This document shows, piece by piece, positions 16,341 through 23,561 of a stretch of DNA of 53,035 nucleotides. Below the pieces are notes generated by a model that worked only from the letters and a program-made list of their open reading frames with translations, was not told where the DNA came from and did no database searches. Source of the stretch: Deltaproteobacteria bacterium (lineage in GTDB: Bacteria > Myxococcota_A > Polyangia > Polyangiales > JADJMO01); the NCBI GenBank assembly GCA_016182965.1, contig JACPFM010000012.1:1-53035 (forward strand), given 5' to 3'. Position 1 is the stretch's first letter, and every line of letters begins with the position of its first letter. The position numbers and the translations under genes are program-made.

Positions 16341-17611
16341 GGCGCAGGCGCACGTCGCCGGCGCGCAGTCTCGCCGCGCTCGTGATCATGGCGCTGTTCG
16401 GCATCGCCCTGGTCTTCTTCCCGCTGAGGAGCCGCGCGGTCGCCAAGGGCGGCGCGCCGGCGAAGCCCGTCGCGTCTGGCTCTGCGAAGCTCGCGGCCTC
16501 CGCGTCCGCGTTCCCGTCCGGTTCGGCCAGCGCGGCCGAGGGGGTCGCCCCGTTCGTCCCTCACGGCGCGGCGAGCGCGTCGGCGTTGCCGCCAGGCGCC
16601 GAGCCCGCCCTGTCCATCCCGACCGGCAAGGGCCTGCCGGTGTCGGTCAACGTCGCCGTCTTCTTCCTCGAGCTGAAGGCCTTCGACGACACCAAGGGCG
16701 AGTTCGACTGCACGACCGACGTCCGCTACCGCTGGACCGACCTGCGACTCAAATTCGAGAAGAGGGAGGCTTACCGCGGCTACAAGGAGTGGCGCGGCAA
16801 CGAGGCCGAAGACGAGCTCGCCAAGATCTGGAAGCCGAACATCGACGTCACCAATCGGCTGGAGAGCTCGTCGTACGTCGGCCATCGCCTGCGCATCTTC
16901 CCCAGCGGCGACGTCGAGCTGATCACTCGGATGACCGCGAAGTACAAGGTCGCGGTGAACGCCGAGCGCTTCCCCTTCGATCGGCAGTACCTCGTGCTCG
17001 ACTTCCTCGTGCGCGAAGAGACGACCGACGAGGTGGTCCTCCGCTTCAACAACGAGGACGTGCAGTGGAGCCGCGTGTCGAAGAACGCGTCGCTCGACGG
17101 GTGGGATCCCGGCCTCGTCGATCTCGACGCCGACGTCGTGCAGGGCTGGAACGGCGATCGCTACGCGAAGCTCACCGCGTCGCTGTTCGTCGACCGCCTC
17201 GCCACCACCGGCCTCGCGCCCATCTTCATCCCGCTGGTCGCCTCGCTGCTCATCCCGCTGCTGGCCATCTGGATGAACAAAGCGACGCCGGAGGGCTTCG
17301 AGGTCGAGGCGTTCGAGCTCGCCAACATGGGCATCGGCGGCCTCTTCTCGGTCATCGCCCTCAGCTTCGCGATCTACACGTCGTACGCCATGATCGCGGG
17401 CGGCGACAACACGGTGACGCGGCTGTTCGGACTGAACTACGCGACGTTGGCGCTCTCGCTCACCATCGTCGTCGTGCTGTTCCGCTACAACATCGTCAGA
17501 CGATGGTGGGGACCGTACGTCCACGAGCAGGTGTTCAAGTGGATCGCTTGGGCGATGCCGGTGCTCACGCTCGGAACGAGCGTCGCGTTCCTGCTCGTCG
17601 CCGCGCAGTGA
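16337..17611 (+). CDS. Pentameric ligand-gated ion channel homologue
   Basis: The protein has 424 residues from GTG 16337, overlapping the upstream Cache-HAMP gene by 4 bp. A signal anchor (about 11-30) and an Ala/Ser-rich linker precede the extracellular beta-sandwich (about 100-285). This carries the family features VNVAVFFLELKAFDD, RYRWTDLRLKF, a KIWKPNIDVTNR loop and the Pro-loop ERFPFDRQYLVLDF (about 210-223). As in other bacterial members, the two loop cysteines are missing. Four membrane helices follow: M1 about 292-314, M2 about 325-349, M3 about 359-385, M4 about 400-422. Characterised prokaryotic members (GLIC, ELIC) are ion channels gated by protons or small amines. Ligand and ion selectivity here are unknown. 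The long low-complexity N-terminal linker is unusual. Confidence 0.85.
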   Translation: MRRRRTSPARSLAALVIMALFGIALVFFPLRSRAVAKGGAPAKPVASGSAKLAASASAFPSGSASAAEGVAPFVPHGAASASALPPGAEPALSIPTGKGLPVSVNVAVFFLELKAFDDTKGEFDCTTDVRYRWTDLRLKFEKREAYRGYKEWRGNEAEDELAKIWKPNIDVTNRLESSSYVGHRLRIFPSGDVELITRMTAKYKVAVNAERFPFDRQYLVLDFLVREETTDEVVLRFNNEDVQWSRVSKNASLDGWDPGLVDLDADVVQGWNGDRYAKLTASLFVDRLATTGLAPIFIPLVASLLIPLLAIWMNKATPEGFEVEAFELANMGIGGLFSVIALSFAIYTSYAMIAGGDNTVTRLFGLNYATLALSLTIVVVLFRYNIVRRWWGPYVHEQVFKWIAWAMPVLTLGTSVAFLLVAAQ

Positions 17612-17629
17612 GGACTTGAAGTCATCCTC

Positions 17630-17824
17630 GTGGTGTTCAAGTCCGGTGCGCGCCGGGCCTACCTGGCCAACGCCCCGACCTGCGCGCCGCTGACCGCGAG
17701 GTTCTCCGACGGCACGACCTTCACGGTCGCAGCGCGCACCATCGTCACGTTCCGTGACGGCAAGGTCGAGCGGACGACCCCGATCGGTCGCTGCGACACC
17801 CCGGCCAAGACCACCTGCGAATAG
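17630..17824 (+). CDS. Small hypothetical protein
   Basis: A 64-residue reading frame starts with GTG (17630, or 17633) 18 bp after the channel gene. The product, with segments such as SGARRAYLANAPTCAPLTAR and RTIVTFRDGKVERTTPIGRC, has two similarly spaced cysteines and a beta-strand-like pattern, resembling the core of small secreted proteins such as DUF6491 members. It has no signal peptide. It could be a cytoplasmic small protein, an exon-like remnant of a longer gene, or spurious. Recognition is weak. Confidence 0.35.
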   Translation: MVFKSGARRAYLANAPTCAPLTARFSDGTTFTVAARTIVTFRDGKVERTTPIGRCDTPAKTTCE

Positions 17825-17913
17825 CGAGCGACGTCGGCGGTCGCTCGACAGCTCGGTTCGACGCGTGCTCGTCCGCAGTGCGGGCGGGCACGCGTCGTCG
17901 TACGTTGCCCGAG

Positions 17914-18855
17914 ATGCGCGCGCCGGTCGCCCTGACGACGCTGCTCCTCGCGTCCGCCTACGGCGTCGACGCGCGCGGCGACACGGCGTGGGGCAACGTC
18001 GCGGTCGTCGATTCGGTGGAGTGGCTGCCGACGGCGGCGACCGCGAACCGGCTCCGCATCCACGGCGCGATCGCCACCTTCGACGGCACCGCCTACGGGC
18101 CCGGGCGACGCGGGGTCGTCGAGCTCCAGTGTGCCGCCGGGCGCGAGGCGGACTGCCGGGCGCAGTGGAGCGTCATCACCGCCGGCTCGTGCGTCGGGTT
18201 CGGCTGGGACGTGGCGCCCGCCGTGGTGCAGCCCGAAGGCGCCGTCACCACGCCCGCACCGTGGCCGCTCGTCCGCGGCGTTCGCGTGTTGCCGCCGGAG
18301 GACCCGGCGTGCGGTCGGGCGCGGGCGGTGGTCCCGGAGCCGACGCCGGCGCCGGTCGCCGCCGCGGCGCCGGAGATCGCGCCGCCTGCAACGGCCATGC
18401 GTCCGAAGCCGCGCCCGGACGGCGGGGCCTCCTACCGCTGGTACGGATGGCAGCTCCTCCTGTTGGAGGTCCCCGCGCTGTGGGGAGCGTCGGTCGCGCT
18501 CCACGATCGGTCGACGCCGTGGTTCGTCGTCGGAGCCGTGGCCTTCGGTCTCGGCCCGACGTTCGTCGACATCGCCCACCGCAACAGCTGGCGAGCGATC
18601 GGCGGCACGGCGATGCGGCTGTCGCTCGGCGGGATCGGCGTGTTCCTCTCGGTGGCCTCCGGACAGATCGGCGGGGCGGTGGGCGGCTCCGGAAGGCCCG
18701 AGCCGGGACCGCTGCTGGTCATGGGTGGGATCGCCACCCTGATCGACGCGATCACCGGCGTCGAGACGATCGAGGGCGGCAGTCGTGACGCGGGCGCGGC
18801 CTCCGTCCGGGTGACGGTCGGGCCGACCGGCTTCGGCCTCGCCGGCCGGTTCTGA
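17914..18855 (+). CDS. Predicted membrane protein of unknown function
   Basis: The protein has 313 residues from ATG 17914; an in-frame upstream start at 17878 adds 12 basic residues. A signal peptide (VALTTLLLASAYGVDARGD) precedes a soluble domain (about 25-145) with four cysteines (ELQCAAGREADCRAQW, GSCVG, DPACGRAR). A Pro/Ala linker (about 150-180) is followed by several hydrophobic segments (WQLLLLEVPALWGASVAL, WFVVGAVAFGLGPTFVDIA, RLSLGGIGVFLSVASGQIGG, LLVMGGIATLIDAI) in the C-terminal half. A secreted Cys-containing head with a multi-pass membrane tail is seen in many myxobacterial hypothetical proteins. No family is recognised. It lies 49 bp upstream of the KYGGPP peptide gene on the same strand and could be cotranscribed. 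Confidence 0.6.
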   Translation: MRAPVALTTLLLASAYGVDARGDTAWGNVAVVDSVEWLPTAATANRLRIHGAIATFDGTAYGPGRRGVVELQCAAGREADCRAQWSVITAGSCVGFGWDVAPAVVQPEGAVTTPAPWPLVRGVRVLPPEDPACGRARAVVPEPTPAPVAAAAPEIAPPATAMRPKPRPDGGASYRWYGWQLLLLEVPALWGASVALHDRSTPWFVVGAVAFGLGPTFVDIAHRNSWRAIGGTAMRLSLGGIGVFLSVASGQIGGAVGGSGRPEPGPLLVMGGIATLIDAITGVETIEGGSRDAGAASVRVTVGPTGFGLAGRF

Positions 18856-18904
18856 CCTGCATTCGCGCATTGGTCGTGCGGATTGGCTGGCGTACGATGC
18901 CCGC

Positions 18905-19312
18905 ATGAGCGACGCGCGGCCCGGTCGACGCAGCTTCTTCGTGTCCGTCATGTCGCAGGCCGCCGGCCTGCTCGTGTTCGCCGCCGGCGGGGTCACGGGC
19001 CTGGTCGCCGCGTGCGCGAAGCAGCCGCAGCCGACGAAGTACGGTGGGCCGCCGCAGATCGGGCCGGAGCCGACGCCACCCACCAAGGTCGAGGTCGACG
19101 ACGCGGCCGCGGCGACGGCCCCGACCGCGACGCCCGACGCGCCGCCTCCGCTGACGACCGCCGAGCCGCCTCCGCCGTCGCCCACGCCGTCGCCCACGGC
19201 GGCGCCGCCGCCCCCGCCCACCACGCACCCGGCGCCGCCCCCGCCCGTGATCGCGAAGTACGGCGGTCCCCCGAAGCCGAGCGCGAAGAAGTACGGCGGT
19301 CCGCCTCCGTGA
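18905..19312 (+). CDS. Candidate radical-SAM-modified precursor with three KYGGPP motifs
   Basis: The protein has 135 residues from ATG 18905. The N-terminus has a twin-Arg motif (GRRSFFVS, Arg8-Arg9), a hydrophobic stretch (about 20-36) and a lipobox-like LVAAC (Cys37). This suggests a Tat-exported lipoprotein, a route used for proteins completed in the cytoplasm. The mature part is a Pro/Ala/Thr-rich linker carrying exactly three copies of KYGGPP: residues 45-50 directly after the lipid Cys, and 118-123 and 129-134 at the extreme C-terminus. Its stop overlaps the start of a radical SAM/SPASM gene (GTGA). Repeated short motifs next to a SPASM maturase are the pattern of RiPP precursors with multiple modification sites. 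Tyr or the Gly-Gly-Pro backbone would be plausible targets, which is inference. Confidence 0.72.
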   Translation: MSDARPGRRSFFVSVMSQAAGLLVFAAGGVTGLVAACAKQPQPTKYGGPPQIGPEPTPPTKVEVDDAAAATAPTATPDAPPPLTTAEPPPPSPTPSPTAAPPPPPTTHPAPPPPVIAKYGGPPKPSAKKYGGPPP

Positions 19313-20430
19313 CGAGCGGCGGAGGAGACGCCGGCCGCCTGAGGCTCCGCGATTTTCCTCGCCTGGTCTCGCTGCGGCGCGAGGCCAAAGACCGCGCGCG
19401 GCTCCTGCGGCAGCCCGATCTCACCTACCTCTTCTGGGAGTGCACGCTGCGCTGCAATCTCCGTTGCGCGCACTGCGGGTCGAGCTGCGAGGCGAAGTCG
19501 CCGCTCGACGAGCTGTCGACCGAGCAGATCCTCCGCGTGCTCGACACGATCGCCGAGGACTTCGACACCTCGCGCATCTTCGTCTCGATCACCGGCGGTG
19601 AGCCGCTGCTCCGCAAGGACCTCGACGAGGTCGTCGCGCACATGACGCGCATCGGCCTGCGCTCGTGCATCGTGACCAACGGGACGCTGCTCGACGAGGC
19701 GCGGGCGCGGCGCCTGTTCGACGCCGGGATGCGCACCGTCACCGTCAGCGTCGACGGGCTCGAGGCGGAGCACGACGCGGTGCGGGGCAAGGGGACCTGG
19801 CCGAAGGCCCTCGCCGCGCTCGGCGCGGCGCGGCGCGCGGGCATAACCACGGTCGAGGCGATCACCTGCGTGCGTCCCGCGAACCTCGGCGCGCTGCGCG
19901 CGATCGAGCGCGCGGTGCGCGACGCGGGCGCGCAGCTCTGGCGCTGCATCACCATCGATCGCATGGGGCGCCTCGCCGGACAGGATGCGCCCGACATGTG
20001 GCTCGAGCCGCCGCAGGTGCGCGCGTTGCTCGACCACGTGGCCGCGCGTCGCGCCGAGATCGAGCGCGCGGGCGGCGACGAAGACGTGCGCTTCTCGTGC
20101 GGCGGCTTCCTCGGCGTCCGCCGCGAGCGCGACGTGCGACCCGAGGGCGGCCAGTGCTACGCGGGCTCGTGCATCGCGTCGATCCTGTGCAACGGCGACG
20201 TCGGCGCCTGCCCCTCCATCCCGCGCGCGTGGGCCCGCGAGGGATCGGTCCTGCAGGAGCGCTTCTCGACGATCTGGCGCGAGCGCTTCGCGCGCTACCG
20301 CGATCTCTCGTGGCGACACGAGGGCCCGTGCGAGGGCTGCTCCTGGTTCGACACCTGCCTCGGCGGCGGCTTGCACGAACGACTCGTCCAGCCGCACGAG
20401 TTCTGCTGGCTCGATCGGCAGGGTGGCTGA
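19309..20430 (+). CDS. Radical SAM/SPASM protein, candidate peptide maturase
   Basis: The protein has 373 residues from GTG 19309, overlapping the KYGGPP peptide gene by 4 bp. The radical SAM core binds a 4Fe-4S cluster through Cys49, Cys53 and Cys56 (CNLRCAHC) and has SITGGEPLLRKDL for SAM binding. The C-terminal SPASM domain is complete enough for auxiliary clusters: Cys283/288, Cys294 and Cys301 (ILCNGDVGACPS), Cys341 and Cys344 (GPCEGC), Cys350 and Cys366. SPASM proteins with this layout (PqqE, anaerobic sulfatase maturases, AlbA, thioether and cyclophane synthases) modify side chains or backbone of peptides and proteins. No separate PqqD/RRE-like recognition protein is adjacent, and the first 40 residues are short and basic. 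The coupling points to the upstream peptide as its substrate. Confidence 0.88.
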   Translation: MTSGGGDAGRLRLRDFPRLVSLRREAKDRARLLRQPDLTYLFWECTLRCNLRCAHCGSSCEAKSPLDELSTEQILRVLDTIAEDFDTSRIFVSITGGEPLLRKDLDEVVAHMTRIGLRSCIVTNGTLLDEARARRLFDAGMRTVTVSVDGLEAEHDAVRGKGTWPKALAALGAARRAGITTVEAITCVRPANLGALRAIERAVRDAGAQLWRCITIDRMGRLAGQDAPDMWLEPPQVRALLDHVAARRAEIERAGGDEDVRFSCGGFLGVRRERDVRPEGGQCYAGSCIASILCNGDVGACPSIPRAWAREGSVLQERFSTIWRERFARYRDLSWRHEGPCEGCSWFDTCLGGGLHERLVQPHEFCWLDRQGG

Positions 20431-20435
20431 GCTCC

Positions 20436-21275
20436 TTACGCGCGTGAGATCAGCGCCACGCCGAGCAGCGAGACCGCCGCCGCGCCGACGGTCAGCAGCC
20501 CGACCGGCTCGCCGCCGAGCCAGGCGCCGATGGCCAGCGCGACGATCGGGTTCACGTAGGCGTAGCTCGTGGCGAGCGCCGGTCGCACGTTGCGCAGCAG
20601 CCAGTTGTACGCGGTGAACCCGACGATCGAGCCGAAGACCATCAGGTACGCCACCGCCAGCAGCGAGCGCGTCGACGGCACCGCGACGAGCCGCTCGCCG
20701 GTCGCGGCAGCGAGCAGCAGCATCGCCGCGCCGCCGGTGATCATCTGCGTCGCGCTCGCCATGATCCCCTCGGGGAGCGGGAGCTTCTTCATCCACACCG
20801 AGCCGAACGCCCACGCGATCGGCGCCGCCAGGAGCACTATGGCCGGGCCGTCGAAGCGCAGCGCGCCGCCGAGCCGCAGGAGCACGACGCCGGCGAACCC
20901 GAGCAACAGCCCGATCCACTCGCGGCCCGACGAGCGCACGCCGAAGCCGCGCGCGAACACCGCGGCCCAGATCGGCATCGAGGCCACGACGACCGCGGAC
21001 GTGCTCGAGGAGACCGAGCCGCGCTGCGCGATCGCGATGGCGCCGTTGCCCACCACCAGCAGCAGCACCGAGACCTTCGCCGAGGCGACCCACTGCGCGC
21101 GCGACGGCGCCGAGGCGCCGCGGGACCGCAGCCACGCGTACATCACGGCGCCGGCGAGCACGAAGCGCGGCCCGGCCATCAGGAACGGCGGGAGCGTCTC
21201 GAGGGCGACGCGCATCGCGTAGTACGTCGATCCCCAGATCATGTACAGCGACAGGAGGGCGGCGAGCGTCACCAC
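20436..21275 (-). CDS. EamA-family (drug/metabolite) transporter
   Basis: This 279-residue inner-membrane protein has ten predicted helices and two EamA repeats, each beginning with patterns like SLYMIWGSTYYAMRVAL and IVLLAAPIAWAFGSVWMKK. It resembles the YedA/RhaT-type exporters of amino acids or metabolites. I chose the GTG at 21275 because a GAGGAGAGG ribosome-binding sequence (21279-21287) sits just before it and the hydrophobic family start follows directly. An ATG at 21329 would add 18 residues. The gene is divergent from a MocR-type regulator and shares the control region containing the 21391-21450 inverted repeat, so that regulator probably controls it. Its 3' end meets the radical SAM gene with 5 bp between stops. 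Confidence 0.88.
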   Translation of the reverse strand: MVTLAALLSLYMIWGSTYYAMRVALETLPPFLMAGPRFVLAGAVMYAWLRSRGASAPSRAQWVASAKVSVLLLVVGNGAIAIAQRGSVSSSTSAVVVASMPIWAAVFARGFGVRSSGREWIGLLLGFAGVVLLRLGGALRFDGPAIVLLAAPIAWAFGSVWMKKLPLPEGIMASATQMITGGAAMLLLAAATGERLVAVPSTRSLLAVAYLMVFGSIVGFTAYNWLLRNVRPALATSYAYVNPIVALAIGAWLGGEPVGLLTVGAAAVSLLGVALISRA

Positions 21276-21390
21276 GCGCCTCTCCTCTACCAGCTCACGG
21301 TCCACCGGGCATGCGATCACGTTCGACATGGGCGGTCAGCATGGGACCGGGGCGCCGACCAGAACAGATCCAGGCCACCCCACTCGGCGG

Positions 21391-21450
21391 CCAGTACAGT
21401 TCATCGTCGCGCTCTACTGTGCTGCATGGACCGGACGAGAACTGTACTGG
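21391..21450. promoter_or_regulatory. Inverted and direct repeats, probable MocR operator
   Basis: CCAGTACAGTTC (21391-21402) and GAACTGTACTGG (21439-21450) are exact 12-bp inverted repeats with 36 bp between them. In addition, TACTGTGCTGCATGGA (21415-21430) and TACTGGTCTGCATGGA (21445-21460) are direct repeats exactly 30 bp apart with two mismatches. The block lies in the divergent gap between the EamA gene and the MocR regulator. MocR regulators such as GabR and PdxR bind direct repeats in such gaps, so autoregulation plus control of the exporter is a reasonable inference. Confidence 0.75.
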
Positions 21451-21482
21451 TCTGCATGGAATACGACCGCTACACTTCGGGA

Positions 21483-22943
21483 ATGGACGCCGAGGCGCTC
21501 CTCTACGAGCGGGTCGCCGATCGAGTCGCCGACTGGATCACGCGCGGCGTGCTCCGCGCCGGCGATCGCGTGCCGTCGGTGCGCAAGCTCAGTCGCCAGG
21601 AAGGCGTGAGCGTCGCGACCGTCGTGCAGGCCTTCCAGCAGCTCGAGGTGCGCGGGCTGATCGAGGCTCGCCCGCAGTCGGGGCACTACGTCCGCACGCC
21701 GCGCGCGCGCGCGAACATCCCCGAGCCGCGCGCGCCGCGCACCACGCACGCGGCGGCGCGGCCGAGCGTCGCGCACCTCGTCGCCAAGGTGTACGGCGCC
21801 GCCCGCGACCCGCGGCTCGTCAACCTGGGCTCCGCCATCCCGTCGCCCGAGCTGCTCCCGGCCGAGCGCATCCTCAAGATCACCGCGACCGTGGCCCGTC
21901 AGGTCGGTCGGCTCGCCGTGTCCTACGATCCGCCGCCGGGCTGCGCGGCGCTGCGACGGCAGATCGCCCGCCGCGCGGTCGACGTGGGCTCTGCCATCCC
22001 CGCCGACGAGATCGTCACCACGGTCGGCGCGATGGAGGCGCTGCACCTCGCGCTCCGCGCCGTCGCGCGCGCGGGCGACACCGTCGCCGTCGAGAGCCCT
22101 GCGTACTACGGGCTGCTCCAGCTGATCGAGAGCCTCGGCATCCGCGCGATCGAGATCCCCGCCCACCCGGGGAGCGGGATGGACCTCGACGCGCTCGAGG
22201 TCGCGCTCGACACGACGAAGATCGCCGCGGTGATGGCGATCCCGAGCTTCTCGAACCCGCTCGGCAGCCGCATGTCGAACGACGGGAAGAGGCGCCTGGT
22301 CTCGCTGCTCGCCGCGCGCGCGATCCCGCTGATCGAGGACGACGTCTACGGCGATCTCCCGTTCCCCGGCGCGGCGCCTCCCGGCGAGGACGAGCGGCCG
22401 CGGCCCGCGAAGGCGTTCGATCGCGACGGCTCGGTGATCCTCTGCTCCTCGTTCAGCAAGACGATCGCGCCCGGCTACCGCGTGGGCTGGATCGCCGGCG
22501 GCCGACACCACGAGACGATCGAGGCGTTGAAGTTCGCACAGACGATCGCGACCCCCTCGCTGCAGCAGCTCGCCATCGCCGAGTTCATCGAGGGCGGCGG
22601 CTACGATCACCACCTTCGGCAGCTGCGGCGCAAGCTCGCCGCGCAGGTCGCGCAGATGCGCGAGGCGATCGGCGAGCACTTCCCCGAGGGCACCCGCGTG
22701 TCGTCGCCGACCGGCGGCTTCGTCCTGTGGATCGAGCTCCCGGCCGGTTCGGCCATCGATCTGCACGCGCGCGCGCTCGCCGAGGGCATCAGCATCGCGC
22801 CCGGCCCGATCTTCTCGGCCCGGTCACGCTTCGCGAGCTACTTCCGCGTCAGCTGCGGCGCGCCGTGGAGCGGGCGGGTCGAGGCCGCGGTCGAGAAGCT
22901 GGGCGCGATCGCCCGCTCCCTCGGCAGGCACGGCCGCGGGTGA
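21483..22943 (+). CDS. MocR-type (GntR-aminotransferase) transcriptional regulator
   Basis: The protein has 486 residues. The N-terminal GntR winged helix (about 1-75: LYERVADRVADWITRG, VPSVRKLSRQEGVSVATVVQAFQQLEVRGLI) is joined to a fold-type I aminotransferase domain (about 95-486). The PLP-binding Lys is in LCSSFSKTIAPGYRVGWI, and the substrate/cofactor loops include IPSFSNPLGS and IEDDVYGDLPF. MocR proteins sense PLP with an amine or amino acid and usually control an adjacent transporter or enzyme gene. I chose ATG 21483 rather than the in-frame ATG at 21426, because the latter would place the repeated operator inside the coding region and add no homologous residues. Confidence 0.9.
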   Translation: MDAEALLYERVADRVADWITRGVLRAGDRVPSVRKLSRQEGVSVATVVQAFQQLEVRGLIEARPQSGHYVRTPRARANIPEPRAPRTTHAAARPSVAHLVAKVYGAARDPRLVNLGSAIPSPELLPAERILKITATVARQVGRLAVSYDPPPGCAALRRQIARRAVDVGSAIPADEIVTTVGAMEALHLALRAVARAGDTVAVESPAYYGLLQLIESLGIRAIEIPAHPGSGMDLDALEVALDTTKIAAVMAIPSFSNPLGSRMSNDGKRRLVSLLAARAIPLIEDDVYGDLPFPGAAPPGEDERPRPAKAFDRDGSVILCSSFSKTIAPGYRVGWIAGGRHHETIEALKFAQTIATPSLQQLAIAEFIEGGGYDHHLRQLRRKLAAQVAQMREAIGEHFPEGTRVSSPTGGFVLWIELPAGSAIDLHARALAEGISIAPGPIFSARSRFASYFRVSCGAPWSGRVEAAVEKLGAIARSLGRHGRG

Positions 22944-22955
22944 GAAGATCCGCCC

Positions 22956-23534
22956 ATGCCGGCCCGTGAACGCGACGAGCGACCGGAAGTCGAGCCCAAC
23001 ACGCGCGCGGCGTGGCGCGCCTGGCTCGCGAAGAACCACGCGCGTTCGACGGGCGTGTGGCTCGTCCTCGCCAAGAGGTCGGGCGCCGGACTCGGGTACG
23101 CAGAGGCGGTGGAGGAGGCGCTCTGCTTCGGCTGGATCGACAGCCGCACCCAGGCGATCGACGAGACGCGCTACCGACTGGTCATGTCGCCCCGTAAGCC
23201 GAAGAGCGCGTGGGCGCAGAGCAACAGGGCGCGCGTGGAGCGGCTCGTCGCCGAGGGCCGGATGACCGCGGCCGGTCTCGCGAAGATCGAGGCCGCCAAG
23301 GCCGACGGGTCGTGGACGGCGCTCGACGCGATCGACGCGCTGGTCGTCCCCGACGATCTCCGGAGCGCGCTGCGGAAGGACGCCATCGCCCGCCGACACT
23401 TCGAGGCGTTCTCGCCGTCGGTGAAGAAGATGATCCTGTACTGGATCGCCAGCGCCAAGCGCGAGGAGACGCGCCGGAGACGCGTGGAGCAGACGGTCGC
23501 CCACGCGGCGAAGAACGCCAAGCCGATCCCGTAG
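22956..23534 (+). CDS. YdeI/OmpD-associated family protein
   Basis: The protein has 192 residues from ATG 22956, 12 bp after the MocR gene and perhaps cotranscribed. It matches the YdeI/OmpD-associated family by its opening RAAWRAWLAKNHARSTGVWL, the central YAEAVEEALCFGWIDSRTQA, the SPRKPKSAWAQSNRARVERL segment and the helical C-terminus with SPSVKKMILYWIASAKREETRRRR. These small cytoplasmic proteins are widespread. In Bacillus and Salmonella they have been linked to resistance to antimicrobial peptides, but no biochemical activity is established. There are no membrane segments. The 3' end faces the membrane-protein gene at 23562. Confidence 0.88.
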   Translation: MPARERDERPEVEPNTRAAWRAWLAKNHARSTGVWLVLAKRSGAGLGYAEAVEEALCFGWIDSRTQAIDETRYRLVMSPRKPKSAWAQSNRARVERLVAEGRMTAAGLAKIEAAKADGSWTALDAIDALVVPDDLRSALRKDAIARRHFEAFSPSVKKMILYWIASAKREETRRRRVEQTVAHAAKNAKPIP

Positions 23535-23561
23535 ACGGCGCCGACTCCGCCCACCTGCGGT

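Noticed and set aside
18752..19228. Arg/Gly-rich minus-strand ORF opposite the KYGGPP peptide
   Set aside because: Its composition mirrors the Pro/Ala-rich sense strand; there is no signal peptide or motif.
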